Source: Streptomyces lincolnensis (GTDB taxonomy: Bacteria; Actinomycetota; Actinomycetes; Streptomycetales; Streptomycetaceae). From it: DNA of 64,000 bases. Each line of letters opens with the position of its first letter. Within the stretch, counting starts at the first letter, position 1. Where the stretch lies: the NCBI RefSeq assembly GCF_021173675.1, contig NZ_JAIHON010000008.1, positions 384,975-448,974 on the forward strand, read 5' to 3'. Made by a program: the position numbers and the translations under genes. A model generated the notes under the pieces. It had not been told where the DNA came from, searched no databases, and saw nothing but the letters and a program-made list of their open reading frames with translations. Shown here piece after piece: positions 40,693-51,510 of the stretch.

Positions 40693-41460
40693 GTGGTTCG
40701 CATCCGAGTCCTGGTCGTCGACGACCATCGCATCTTCGCCGAGTCGCTCGCAGCCGCACTGGCGGCCGAGCCCGATGTCGACGTCTCCGCCGCCGGCAGC
40801 GGTCCCGCCGCGCTGCGCAGCCTGGAGCGCGCGGCCGCCGAGGGCCGCCGGTACGACGTCCTGCTGGTCGACTCCGACCTCGGCGGCAACGTGCCGGGCG
40901 TCCGGCCCGCCGTGCCGGTCCAGGAGGTGGGCGAGGACGGTCTCGTCGACGGCATATCACTGGTCGCCGGGGTGCGCACCGCGCAGCCGGGCGTACGGAT
41001 CGTCGTGCTCGCCGAGAAGGACGATCCCCGCCGGGCCGCGCTCGCCCTCCAGGCCGGTGCCTCCGGATGGGTCGCCAAGGACTGCTCGCTGTCCCGGCTG
41101 CTCACCGTCATCCGGGGAGTGCTGCGCGAGGAGACGCATCTGCCGCCCGCCCTGCTCACCGGGGTGCTGCGCGAGCTGACGGCAGCCCGCAAGCACCGCA
41201 CCGAGAGCGAGCGGCTGGTGGAGTCGCTCACCCCGCGCGAGCGGGAGGTGCTGCGGTGCATGGTCGCCGGGCTGGGCCGCAAGGCCGTCGCGGAGAGACT
41301 GTTCCTCTCCCCGCACACCGTGCGCACCCACATGCAGAACGTCCTGGGCAAGCTGGGCGTGCACTCCACCCTGGCCGCCGTCGCCCTGGCCCGCCGCGCG
41401 GGCGTCGGCCCCGTGGACCTAGCCGGGGATGTTGTCGAACGGGGCGGTCAGCTGGCGTAG
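40693..41460 (+). CDS. LuxR-family response regulator with an extended receiver
   Basis: A 255-residue protein. Receiver: acidic pair Asp10/Asp11 (VVDDHR), phosphoacceptor Asp60 (YDVLLVDSDLGG), Lys129 (GWVAKD); all key residues are kept. An insertion of about 20 residues (66-86, NVPGVRPAVPVQEVGEDGLVD) directly after the phosphorylation loop is unusual. The LuxR HTH is complete: LTPREREVLRCMVAGLGRKAVAERLFLSPHTVRTHMQNVLGKLGV. Start: GTG 40693 with GAAGGGGG. No kinase gene is adjacent. The gene overlaps the converging tamR by 42 bp. Confidence 0.9.
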   Translation: MVRIRVLVVDDHRIFAESLAAALAAEPDVDVSAAGSGPAALRSLERAAAEGRRYDVLLVDSDLGGNVPGVRPAVPVQEVGEDGLVDGISLVAGVRTAQPGVRIVVLAEKDDPRRAALALQAGASGWVAKDCSLSRLLTVIRGVLREETHLPPALLTGVLRELTAARKHRTESERLVESLTPREREVLRCMVAGLGRKAVAERLFLSPHTVRTHMQNVLGKLGVHSTLAAVALARRAGVGPVDLAGDVVERGGQLA

Positions 41461-41916
41461 CAGTCCCGCCAGTTCGCCCCGCTGGGCGCGGGAGAGCTCC
41501 GCGAGGATGGCGCGCTCCTGGTCCAGCAGACCGGCCAGGGCCTGGTCCGCCCGGTCCTGGCCCTCGGTCGTGAGGCGCACCAGCACACCGCGCCGGTCGC
41601 TCGGATCGGGCAGCCGCTCCACCAGGCCCTTCTTGGCGAGCCGGTCGATGCGGTTGGTCATCGTGCCCGACGTCACCAGGGTCTGCGTCAGCAGCTGTCC
41701 GGGGGAGAGCTGGTACGGCGTCCCGGCGCGCCTGAGCGCGGTGAGCACGTCGAACTCCCAGGGCTCCAGCCCGTGCTCGGCGAAGGCCAGCCGACGTGCG
41801 CGGTCCAGGTGCCGGGCCAGCCTGCTCACCCGGCTGAGTACCTCCAGCGGCTCCACGTCGAGGTCCGGGCGCTCCCGGCGCCACGCTGCGACCAGCCGAT
41901 CGACCTCGTCCTCCAT
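41419..41916 (-). CDS. tamR: MarR-family regulator TamR
   Basis: A 165-residue MarR protein. Recognition region: LSPGQLLTQTLVTSGTMTNRIDRLAKKGLVERLPDPSDRRGVLVRLT, with a long N-terminal helix (about 1-40) as in urate- and aconitate-responsive MarR proteins. It is divergent from tam. TamR of S. coelicolor is known to bind the shared promoter and to be released by trans-aconitate, cis-aconitate, citrate and isocitrate. The symbol rests on sequence type, the divergent tam gene and the palindromes between them. Confidence 0.87.
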   Translation of the reverse strand: MEDEVDRLVAAWRRERPDLDVEPLEVLSRVSRLARHLDRARRLAFAEHGLEPWEFDVLTALRRAGTPYQLSPGQLLTQTLVTSGTMTNRIDRLAKKGLVERLPDPSDRRGVLVRLTTEGQDRADQALAGLLDQERAILAELSRAQRGELAGLLRQLTAPFDNIPG

Positions 41917-41946
41917 GACGATCAGTGTAGTGGTTGTGTCGATGTG

Positions 41947-41997
41947 AAGTCTCTTGAGATAGAGCTTCTTGGCGCGAAGTCTCTTGACATCAAGAGA
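41947..41997. promoter_or_regulatory. TamR-type operators between tamR and tam
   Basis: TCTCTTGACATCAAGAGA at 41980-41997 is an 18-bp perfect palindrome. A second, degenerate copy begins with the same AAGTCTCTTGA at 41947-41957. Both lie in the 104-bp divergent promoter region, so both genes can be repressed together. Confidence 0.75.
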
Positions 41998-42020
41998 AAT
42001 GTCCGGGGAAGGTGGATGCC

Positions 42021-42833
42021 ATGACCACTCCCGCCTGGGATCCGGCCCAGTACCTCCGCCACGCCGGCCACCGCGCCCGCCCCTTCACCGACCTCCTCGC
42101 CCGGGTCCCCGACCTGCCGGGCGACCCGCCCCGCATCGCCGACCTCGGCTGCGGCCCCGGCAACGTCACCGCCCTGCTCACCGCCCGCTGGCCCACCGCC
42201 CGCGTCACCGGCTACGACAACTCCGCCGAGATGCTCGACAAGGCCCACGTCGACCACGCCGGCCCCACCCCCGGCGGCGGCCGCCTCGACTTCGCCCACG
42301 CCGACGTCCGCACCTGGGCGCCCACGGAGTCGTACGACCTCATCCTCAGCAACGCCACGCTCCAGTGGGTCCCCGGCCACGCGGACCGCTTCGCCGACTG
42401 GATCGCCGGGCTCGTCCCCGGCGGCGCCCTCGCCTTCCAGGTGCCCGGGAACTTCGACTCCCCGAGCCATGTCCTGATGCGCGACCTCGCCCACTCCGCC
42501 CGCTGGAAGACCCGCCTCGCCGACACCCTCCGCCACGCCGACGCCGTCCACACCCCTCAGGCGTACGCGGAGCGGCTGGCCGACCTCGGCTGCGCGGCCG
42601 ACGTGTGGGAGACGACGTACATCCATCTCCTGGAGGGCGAGGACCCGGTGCTGGACTGGGTGAAGGGGACGGGGCTGCGGCCGGTCCTCACCGTGCTGGC
42701 CGACGACCCGCAGGCGCGGTCGGAATTCGTGAGCGACTACCGGGCCGCCCTGCGCGAGGCCTATCCGGCGGGGCCGCACGGCACGCCCTTCCCCTTCCGC
42801 CGGATCTTCGCGGTGGCCCGCAAGGAGGCGTGA
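42021..42833 (+). CDS. tam: Trans-aconitate 2-methyltransferase
   Basis: A 270-residue class I SAM methyltransferase. Motif I: IADLGCGPGNVTALL; motif II: GYDNSAEML; motif III region: FAHADVRTWAPTESYDLILSNATLQWVPGH, which with QVPGNFDSPSHVLM and the WETTYIHLLEGEDPVLDWVKGTGLRP region is characteristic of Tam. It methylates trans-aconitate, a spontaneous inhibitor of aconitase. Start: ATG 42021 with GGGGAAGG 8 nt upstream; the same frame has GTG at 42012. Regulated by TamR. It overlaps the VOC gene (TGATG). Confidence 0.93.
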   Translation: MTTPAWDPAQYLRHAGHRARPFTDLLARVPDLPGDPPRIADLGCGPGNVTALLTARWPTARVTGYDNSAEMLDKAHVDHAGPTPGGGRLDFAHADVRTWAPTESYDLILSNATLQWVPGHADRFADWIAGLVPGGALAFQVPGNFDSPSHVLMRDLAHSARWKTRLADTLRHADAVHTPQAYAERLADLGCAADVWETTYIHLLEGEDPVLDWVKGTGLRPVLTVLADDPQARSEFVSDYRAALREAYPAGPHGTPFPFRRIFAVARKEA

Positions 42834-43201
42834 TGCTCGTCGCCGTCGACCACGTCCAGCTCGCCGCCCCACCCGGCTCCGAGGACCGGCTGCGGGCCTA
42901 CTACACCGGCGTCCTCGGCATGACGGAGACTCCCAAGCCGCCGGCGCTCGCGGCGCGAGGGGGCTGCTGGTTCCGGGCGGGCGCGGTGCACCTGCACCTG
43001 GGGATCGAGCCGGACTTCCGCCCGGCGAGGAAGGCCCACCCGGGCCTGCGCGTACGGGACATCGACACGTACGCGGCCCATCTGACGGCCCGAGGAGCCA
43101 CGGTCAGCTGGGACGACACCCTCCCGGGCCACCGCCGCTTCTACTCCGAGGACCCGGTGGGCAACCGGCTGGAGTTCCTGGAGCCGGTCACAGCTCCTTG
43201 A
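42833..43201 (+). CDS. VOC/glyoxalase-superfamily protein
   Basis: A 122-residue single VOC unit: VAVDHVQLAAPPGSEDRLRAYYTGVLGM opens the first beta-alpha-beta-beta-beta module, and FYSEDPVGNRLEFLEP ends the second with the usual D-P-x-G-N-x-x-E metal-binding Glu. The first-strand His (DHVQ) and a later His (HLHLG) complete a likely metal site. The function is unspecified (dioxygenase, lyase or resistance). AAGGAGG lies within the tam 3' end and the ATG overlaps its stop, so it is coupled to tam. The 3' end overlaps the converging Uma2 gene. Confidence 0.85.
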   Translation: MLVAVDHVQLAAPPGSEDRLRAYYTGVLGMTETPKPPALAARGGCWFRAGAVHLHLGIEPDFRPARKAHPGLRVRDIDTYAAHLTARGATVSWDDTLPGHRRFYSEDPVGNRLEFLEPVTAP

Positions 43202-43790
43202 GGGCGTCCAGTGTGATGTCGAGGTCGAGGTCGTAGGGGACGCCGAGCTTGAGCCGGTCGTGGTGGATGCCCGTCAGCGCGTACGTCTTCGACAGCGGGT
43301 CGAGCTCGTAGACCCGCACCACGGGGTGTTGGCTCTCTCCGGTCATCTCGACCAGCCAGAAGTGGGGGATGCCCGCAGCGGCGTACTTGCGGGGCTTGGT
43401 GTCCCGGTCGCGGGCCTCGGAGTCCGGCGAGACGACCTCGACGGCGAGGAGCACGTCGGCGGCCTCGAACCGGGTCTGCTTCATGCCGGTAACGGCCTCG
43501 GCGCGGACGACGGACACATCGGGCTCGGGGCCGTTGCGCCGGTCGAGGACGACCGTCATCTCACGGCGGACTTTCAGCTGCTTCGGGACCGCGCTCCGCA
43601 GTCCAGCGACCAGCAGGTCGATCATGATGCTGTGGAAATCCCGCTGCGGACTCACGAAGACAAGGCTCCCGTCGATCAGCTCGGTGTGCGGCGGGAGGTC
43701 GGGCAGCGTGAACAGGTCGTCCACGGTGTACCCGTCCTGCGGCGGCACCGGCCAGCGGCAGCCGTGCTCGGCGGTCGGCTCGGGGGTCAT
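43188..43790 (-). CDS. Uma2-family (DUF820) restriction-endonuclease-like protein
   Basis: A 200-residue PD-(D/E)xK fold protein: LIDGSLVFVSPQRDFHSIMIDLL, then the active site PEPDVSVVRAE (Asp), LLAVEVVSPDSEARDRDTKPRKYAAAGIPHFWLVE (E-V-V-S-x-(n)-K). These proteins are abundant in Streptomyces and cyanobacteria, and their function is unknown. GGAGGAACC precedes ATG 43790. An in-frame ATG at 43862 lacks a ribosome-binding site. No methylase or restriction partner is near, so a classical restriction role is unlikely. Confidence 0.88.
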   Translation of the reverse strand: MTPEPTAEHGCRWPVPPQDGYTVDDLFTLPDLPPHTELIDGSLVFVSPQRDFHSIMIDLLVAGLRSAVPKQLKVRREMTVVLDRRNGPEPDVSVVRAEAVTGMKQTRFEAADVLLAVEVVSPDSEARDRDTKPRKYAAAGIPHFWLVEMTGESQHPVVRVYELDPLSKTYALTGIHHDRLKLGVPYDLDLDITLDALKEL

Positions 43791-43875
43791 GGTTCCTCCC
43801 ATGGACGGGATCCTCGGCCCTGCGACATCACGGTAGCGGCCGGAATCCGCTGCCGTCATCACAAAGAGTGACGCC

Positions 43876-44553
43876 TCAGCTCTTGCGGCGCCCTATCAAC
43901 CGCGGCTTCGCCTCCAGGCCGTCCAGGCCGTGCCAGGCGAGGTTGACGAGATGGGCGGCGACCTCGGCCTTCTTGGGGCGGCGGACGTCCAGCCACCACT
44001 GGCCGGTGAGGGCGACCATGCCGACGAGGGCCTGGGCGTAGAGGGGGGCCAGCTTGGGGTCGAAGCCGCGGCTCTTGAACTCGCGGCCCAGAAGGTCCTC
44101 GACCTGGGTGGCGATGTCGGAGATCAGGGACGCGAAGGAACCGGTGGACTGGGGGATGGGGGAGTCGCGGACCAGGATGCGGAAACCGTCCGTGTACTCC
44201 TCGATGTAGTCCAGGAGCGCGAAGGCCGCCTGCTCGCACAGTTCGCGGGGGTGACCGGCGGTGAGGGAACTCGTCACCATGTCCAGCAGGCGGCGCATCT
44301 CGCGGTCCACGACCACCGCGTACAGCCCCTCCTTGCCGCCGAAATGCTCGTACACCACCGGTTTGGACACCCCGGCCTTCGCCGCGATCTCCTCCACGGA
44401 CGTGGCCTCGAACCCCTTCGACGCGAAGAGGGTGCGGCCGATCTCCAGCAACTGCTGGCGGCGCTCGGCACCTGTCATCCGGGTGCGACGCGCACGCCGC
44501 GGCTTTTCATTGCTCGGGGTGCTGCTGGAGTCGGTCGCCACGGCGTCAATCAT
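43876..44553 (-). CDS. TetR-family regulator of the desaturase operon
   Basis: A 225-residue TetR protein. HTH: RRQQLLEIGRTLFASKGFEATSVEEIAAKAGVSKPVVYEHFGGKEGLYAVV; the N-terminus is basic (KPRRARRTRM). The C-terminal ligand domain (about 90-220) is helical. Its ATG overlaps the stop of the acyl desaturase gene, so regulator and desaturase are made from one message. Operator-like repeats occur upstream of the desaturase, giving likely feedback control. An acyl-CoA or fatty acid ligand is inferred. Confidence 0.88.
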   Translation of the reverse strand: MIDAVATDSSSTPSNEKPRRARRTRMTGAERRQQLLEIGRTLFASKGFEATSVEEIAAKAGVSKPVVYEHFGGKEGLYAVVVDREMRRLLDMVTSSLTAGHPRELCEQAAFALLDYIEEYTDGFRILVRDSPIPQSTGSFASLISDIATQVEDLLGREFKSRGFDPKLAPLYAQALVGMVALTGQWWLDVRRPKKAEVAAHLVNLAWHGLDGLEAKPRLIGRRKS

Positions 44554-45563
44554 GCCGCCTCGGCGGTCTCCTTCTTGCGTCGAGAACCGTCCTCACCCGT
44601 GATCCGGCGTGAATCGATACGCGAGCGTGACGGCCAGCGGACGTCGTACGCCCAGCCCAGCATCTCGAACCAGCGGATGAACCGCGCCGAGGAGTCCACC
44701 TGGCCCCGCTCCACCCCGTGCCGCGCGGACGTCGGGTCGGCGTGGTGCAGGTTGTGCCAGGACTCGCCGCAGGACAGCACCGCCAGCCACCACACGTTGC
44801 CCGAGCGGTCCCGCGACTTGAACGGCCGCCTGCCCACCGCGTGACAGATCGAGTTGATCGACCAGGTCACGTGGTGCAGCAGGCACACCCGGACCAGGGA
44901 GCCCCAGAAGAAGCCGGTGAACGCGCCCCACCAGGACATCGTCACCAGGCCGCCGATCAGCGCCGGCAGGGCGAGGGAGAGCATCGCCCAGAAGATGAAC
45001 TGCCGGGAGATCATCCGGATCGCCCGGTCCCTGATCAGGTCCGGCGCGTACTTGTCCTGCGGAGTCTGCTCCTCGTCGAACATCCAGCCGATGTGCGCCC
45101 ACCACAGGCCCTTCATCAGCGCCGGAACCGTCTCGCCGAACCGCCACGGCGAATGCGGGTCGCCCTCCGCGTCGGAGAACTTGTGGTGCTTGCGATGGTC
45201 GGCCACCCAGCGCACCAGCGGTCCCTCCACCGCGAGCGAGCCCATGATCGCCAGCGCGATCCTGAGCGGTCGCTTCGCCTTGAAGGATCCGTGGGTGAAG
45301 TAGCGGTGGAAGCCGATCGTGATGCCGTGGCAGCCCAGGAAGTAGAAGAAGACCAGCAGGCCGACGTCCAGCCAGCTCACGCCCCAGCCCCACGCCAGCG
45401 GCACGGCCGCCAGCACGGCGAGGAACGGCACGATGATGAAGAGCAGCAGCGTGATCTGCTCGATCGAGCGCTTCTGCTCGCCACCCAGGGTGGCGGAGGG
45501 CGCGTCGGGGCCGAGGGCCCCCGCCTTGGAGGGGTCTTCGATCACATCGGAGCTTGAGGTCAT
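44550..45563 (-). CDS. Membrane acyl-CoA/fatty-acid delta-9-type desaturase
   Basis: A 337-residue integral membrane di-iron enzyme. The three histidine boxes are GFHRYFTHGSF, VADHRKHHKFSDAEGDPHS and ESWHNLHHADP, with four hydrophobic segments around them. It introduces double bonds into saturated acyl chains to set membrane fluidity and needs a ferredoxin-type electron donor not encoded here. Start: ATG 45563 with AGGGGA upstream. It is first in a two-gene operon with the TetR gene, and is divergent from ppc. Confidence 0.93.
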   Translation of the reverse strand: MTSSSDVIEDPSKAGALGPDAPSATLGGEQKRSIEQITLLLFIIVPFLAVLAAVPLAWGWGVSWLDVGLLVFFYFLGCHGITIGFHRYFTHGSFKAKRPLRIALAIMGSLAVEGPLVRWVADHRKHHKFSDAEGDPHSPWRFGETVPALMKGLWWAHIGWMFDEEQTPQDKYAPDLIRDRAIRMISRQFIFWAMLSLALPALIGGLVTMSWWGAFTGFFWGSLVRVCLLHHVTWSINSICHAVGRRPFKSRDRSGNVWWLAVLSCGESWHNLHHADPTSARHGVERGQVDSSARFIRWFEMLGWAYDVRWPSRSRIDSRRITGEDGSRRKKETAEAA

Positions 45564-45622
45564 GCGCGTCCCCTGTGGGGTTTCGAGGGTGGGGAAAGGG
45601 GGTGGTGAAAGTGGCCGGGTAA

Positions 45623-45657
45623 CCGTTCCTACGGGTCCGTAACCTACGGCATCGTAA
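45623..45657. promoter_or_regulatory. Clustered TACGG inverted repeats (TetR operator) upstream of the desaturase
   Basis: CCGT-TCCT-ACGG (45623-45634) and CCGTA-ACC-TACGG (45637-45649) are adjacent perfect inverted repeats, followed by a related ATCGTAAG. They lie 60-95 bp upstream of the desaturase start, as expected for cooperative binding by the operon's own TetR protein. Confidence 0.65.
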
Positions 45658-45800
45658 GTATGGCAGCGAGATACGCGTCGGCAAGAGCCCGACCACCTGC
45701 GCCGCGGCGCGGACACCTATCCTTGTGTCGGTCGGACAGCGCGGTCCGCTCTGAATTCTTCCCTCTCGGACGAGCTTCAACACTGCAAGGAGCCGCACCT

Positions 45801-48542
<2,742 letters not shown>

Positions 48543-48560
48543 ACCCGCTCCGGACACAGC

Positions 48561-48596
48561 GATGCCCCGGACCTTCGCGAGAAGGCCCGGGGCATC
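48561..48596. terminator. Bidirectional terminator between ppc and the sortase substrate gene
   Basis: GATGCCCCGG at 48561-48570 pairs with CCGGGGCATC at 48587-48596, and inside it CCTT pairs with AAGG. The stem lies 18 nt after the ppc stop and 14 nt before the converging gene's stop. Confidence 0.8.
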
Positions 48597-48609
48597 GCCG
48601 TCATCGGAA

Positions 48610-49302
48610 TCAGGCGTTACGACGACGGCGGAACACCAGGTAGCCGCCCGCCGCGACCAGCGTCGCCGCCAGCCCCGACAACAGGCCGACCGGGGCGCCG
48701 TTGCCGGTCTCGGCGAGGTCACCGGAGGCACCGCCCTGCGGGGACGGCGATCCGGCCGCCCCGGCGGGGGACGACGAGGACGGCTCCGGAGTGCCGCCGC
48801 CCGTCTCCTCGCCCGGCGCGGACGCGGAGGCGGACGGACCCGTCGACGGGGACGCGGACGTGCCCGGCGTCGAACCGGGGCCGCCGCCCTCCTCGTTCTC
48901 GCAGTCCGTCCAGAACACCTTGTGCTTGGCGGCCCCCTTCTCGCCGTCGAAGTTCCAGAACAGCTTGTAGTGCCCGTCGGGCAGCGACAGCTCCTGCGTA
49001 CGGCCGTGACCGTCGCCGTCCAGCGTGATCGCGCCGGACTTCACGGTCTCGCCCTTGACGCCGGCCGACGGCGCCCAGGCCTCGATGTGCCAGTCCACCT
49101 CCTGGACCGCGTCGAAGCCGAAGGCGTCGAGGTAGAAGGTGCAGACGTGCGGCTCGTTCTTGCGCAACTCCTCGCCGGTGGTGGCGTCGTGGATCTTCAC
49201 GGTGCCGTTGTCCCCGGGCGGGGTCGCGTGCGCGGAGGGGACGGCCAGGAAGGCCGCCGTGGCGACGGCGCACAGCGCGCCGGCGCGGGAAAGGGTTCGC
49301 AT
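48610..49302 (-). CDS. Secreted cell-wall protein with LAETG sortase signal
   Basis: A 230-residue protein with a signal peptide (MRTLSRAGALCAVATAAFLAVPSAHA, cleavage near residue 26). A compact domain (about 30-140) has two cysteines (HVCTFYLDAFGFDAVQEVDWHIEAW; WTDCENEE) that may pair. A Ser/Pro/Gly/Glu-rich spacer leads to LAETG, a hydrophobic helix and RRRRNA. The LAxTG motif points to a class E sortase. The domain is unrecognised, and the function may be surface adhesion or structure. Start: ATG 49302; the frame extends to 49386 without support. Confidence 0.85.
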   Translation of the reverse strand: MRTLSRAGALCAVATAAFLAVPSAHATPPGDNGTVKIHDATTGEELRKNEPHVCTFYLDAFGFDAVQEVDWHIEAWAPSAGVKGETVKSGAITLDGDGHGRTQELSLPDGHYKLFWNFDGEKGAAKHKVFWTDCENEEGGGPGSTPGTSASPSTGPSASASAPGEETGGGTPEPSSSSPAGAAGSPSPQGGASGDLAETGNGAPVGLLSGLAATLVAAGGYLVFRRRRNA

Positions 49303-49440
49303 GGGGCAGTAGTCCATCTTCGAGATGTGAACGGGAAGATGTGGAGGGGGCGGCTCAGCTTCCAGCCCGCACTGACCACCGGTCAATCACGAACAGGCAA
49401 CACTCGATCCCCCCACAGGAATCGAGAACGCCGAAACCCC

Positions 49441-49989
49441 TCAGATCGTCACGAAGGCCGCCGTCAACAGCGCGATTCCCGACCCCGCCAGCACCCACGC
49501 CGGCCGCGTCCGCCCCAGCCCCCCGGCCACCACCACCGACGCCAGCAGCAGCGCACCGCCCATCGGCACCCAGGAGTACAGCACCCCGGCCGGACCCGAC
49601 CGCACCACCTCACCGGTGCCGGGCTTCACCACGACCGTGTACGTCTGCCCCTTCTTCACGGCCGCCGTGTGCTCGATCACCACCCGCTCCCGGGCCCGCG
49701 ACCCCGACGACAGCGGGGTGTACGGCCCCGTGCAGGTGTCCGCTCCGCACCGCGTCACCTCGACCGTGCCGCGCTCCCGCCCCTTGGTCAGCATCACGTA
49801 CTGCGCCGACCCCCAGGACCCCCACACGCCGGCGACCAGGATCAGCACGGCCACCGTCCCCATCGCCGCCAGCCGCCCGAACCGCAGCGCGGCGAACGAG
49901 ACCCGACGGGCCTGAAGGGAGGGACGGGCCTTGACAGTCCGGCGGGCCTGACGGGAGGAGAGGGCTGTGGCAGGCATGGCGGGGATCAT
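49441..49989 (-). CDS. Membrane protein of unknown function
   Basis: A 182-residue protein with a basic N-terminus, one helix (about 42-60, MGTVAVLILVAGVWGSWGSA), a central extracytoplasmic region of about 75 residues with a Cys pair (VTRCGADTCTGPY) and two C-terminal helices. The pattern matches the DUF3592-like small membrane proteins, where a beta domain sits between helices, but I cannot name it with certainty. ATG 49989 and ATG 49977 are both possible starts. It lies between the sortase substrate and pth genes, all on the minus strand. Confidence 0.72.
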   Translation of the reverse strand: MIPAMPATALSSRQARRTVKARPSLQARRVSFAALRFGRLAAMGTVAVLILVAGVWGSWGSAQYVMLTKGRERGTVEVTRCGADTCTGPYTPLSSGSRARERVVIEHTAAVKKGQTYTVVVKPGTGEVVRSGPAGVLYSWVPMGGALLLASVVVAGGLGRTRPAWVLAGSGIALLTAAFVTI

Positions 49990-50031
49990 TGGCCATGCCC
50001 GTGCGGTCAGTCAAACAAGCGGGGGGACAAG

Positions 50032-50628
50032 TCAGGAGTTGTACGTGCTTTGCGCCCGCTCCAGGCCCTCGATCACCAGACACTCCACCGCGTCCGCCGC
50101 CCGGTCCACGAAGTAGTCCAGCTCCTTGCGCTCCGCCGACGAGAAGTCCTTCAGCACGAAGTCCGCCACCTGCATCCGACCCGGCGGCCGCCCGATCCCG
50201 AACCGCGCCCGGTGGTAGTCGGCGCCGAACGCCTTCGTCATCGACTTCAGCCCGTTGTGCCCGTTGTCCCCGCCGCCCAGCTTCAGCCGCAGCACGCCGT
50301 AGTCGATGTCCAACTCGTCATGGATCGCCACGATGTTCGCCACCGGCACCTTGTAGAAGTCCTTCAGCGCGTTCACCGGCCCGCCCGACAGGTTCATGTA
50401 CGACATCGGCTTCGCCAGGATCACCCGCCGGTTCGCCGGACCGGGCGGCCCGATCCGCCCCTCCACGACCTGCGCCTGCGCCTTGCCGGCCCGCTTGAAC
50501 CGGCCCCCCACCCGCTCCGCGAGCAGGTCGGCCACCATGAAGCCGACGTTGTGCCGGTTGGCCGCGTACTCCGGCCCCGGATTCCCCAGCCCCACGATCA
50601 GCCAGGGGGCGTTGGCATCGGTCGTCAC
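50032..50628 (-). CDS. pth: Peptidyl-tRNA hydrolase
   Basis: A 198-residue Pth. Substrate motif: WLIVGLGNPGPEYAANRHNVGFMVADLL with the catalytic His in N-R-H-N-V-G-F. Then FKRAGKAQAQV, KPMSYMNLSGGPVNAL, DELDIDYGVLRLKLGGGDNGHNGLKSM and RFGIGRPPGRM. It recycles peptidyl-tRNA that drops off ribosomes. GTG 50628 is preceded by AAGGAG at 7 nt; the frame's GTG at 50646 is not. It follows rplY with a 114-bp gap. Confidence 0.96.
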   Translation of the reverse strand: MTTDANAPWLIVGLGNPGPEYAANRHNVGFMVADLLAERVGGRFKRAGKAQAQVVEGRIGPPGPANRRVILAKPMSYMNLSGGPVNALKDFYKVPVANIVAIHDELDIDYGVLRLKLGGGDNGHNGLKSMTKAFGADYHRARFGIGRPPGRMQVADFVLKDFSSAERKELDYFVDRAADAVECLVIEGLERAQSTYNS

Positions 50629-50742
50629 GTCATGTCTCCTTGACACGTCTCCCTGGTACGTCTTCTCGATACGTCATCTTGATACGCGCCAGCCGCCGTC
50701 CCCCACGGGAACAGCGGCTGACGAGAACTACCGGGACGAGGA

Positions 50743-51333
50743 TCAGGCCTCGGCGGACTCTTCGCCCTCGGTGTCCGCGGCGGCCTCCTCGGCCTGCGCG
50801 GCCAGGACCTGGAGGACGACGGTGTCACCGTCGACACCCAGCTTGGTGCCCGACGGCAGCGGGATGTCCTTGGCGAGGATGGAGTCACCGGCCGACAGAC
50901 CCTCGATGGAGACCGTGACGGACTCGGGGATGTGCGTGGCCTCGGCCTCGACCGGAAGCGCGTTCAGGACGTGCTCCAGCAGGAAGGCGCCGGGGGCCAG
51001 GTCACCCTCGGTGTGCACGTAGATCTCGACGTTGACCTTCTCGCCGCGCGTGACCAGCTGAAGGTCGACGTGCTCCAGGAAGCCCTTGATCGGGTCGCGC
51101 TGCACGGACTTCGGGATCGCCAGCTCGTTCGACTTGCCGTCGATGTCCAGCGCGATCAGAACGTTCGGCGTACGCAGCGCCAGCAGCAGCTCGTGGCCCG
51201 GAAGGGTCAGGTGGATCGGGTCGGAACCGTGACCGTAGAGAACACCGGGAACCTTGCTGTCACGGCGGATGCGGCGGGCCGCACCCTTGCCGAACTCGGT
51301 ACGGGTCTCGGCGGCGATCTTCACCTCGGACAT
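50743..51333 (-). CDS. rplY: 50S ribosomal protein L25/general stress protein Ctc
   Basis: A 196-residue TL5/Ctc-type L25: EVKIAAETRTEFGKGAARRIRRDSKVPGVLYGHG opens the 5S-rRNA-binding domain, and the long C-terminal domain contains HVDLQLVTRGEKVNVEI and GDLAPGAFLLEHVLNALPVEAEATHIPE. The tail is acidic (EEAAADTEGEESAEA), typical of actinobacteria. GAGGAGT lies 9 nt before ATG 51333. The order prs-rplY-pth is conserved in actinobacteria. Confidence 0.95.
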   Translation of the reverse strand: MSEVKIAAETRTEFGKGAARRIRRDSKVPGVLYGHGSDPIHLTLPGHELLLALRTPNVLIALDIDGKSNELAIPKSVQRDPIKGFLEHVDLQLVTRGEKVNVEIYVHTEGDLAPGAFLLEHVLNALPVEAEATHIPESVTVSIEGLSAGDSILAKDIPLPSGTKLGVDGDTVVLQVLAAQAEEAAADTEGEESAEA

Positions 51334-51445
51334 GGTGATCACTCCTCGTAGAGGTAGAGCGGACGTGGTCACCCGGCCACGAACGGCCTGCTACGAAGAG
51401 CGCGTCGATAACGGACAGCCGATCCACCGTCGTAGAAACGGAGAA

Positions 51446-51495
51446 CGGCCTCCCTCGCCGAGCAACTTCAGCAGTCTACTCGGAGCCGGAGGCCG
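51446..51495 (-). terminator. Hairpin in the prs-rplY gap
   Basis: CGGCCTCC at 51446-51453 pairs with GGAGGCCG at 51488-51495, with inner CTCGG/CCGAG pairing. On the minus strand it starts 16 nt after the prs stop and is followed by TTCTCCGTTTCT. It can act as terminator or as part of a leader attenuating rplY. Confidence 0.5.
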
Positions 51496-51510
51496 CACCC
51501 AAAACGATCT

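Noticed and set aside
43188..43790. Restriction-modification system
   Set aside because: The Uma2 protein has a nuclease fold, but no methyltransferase or specificity subunit is near, and the family is usually solitary.
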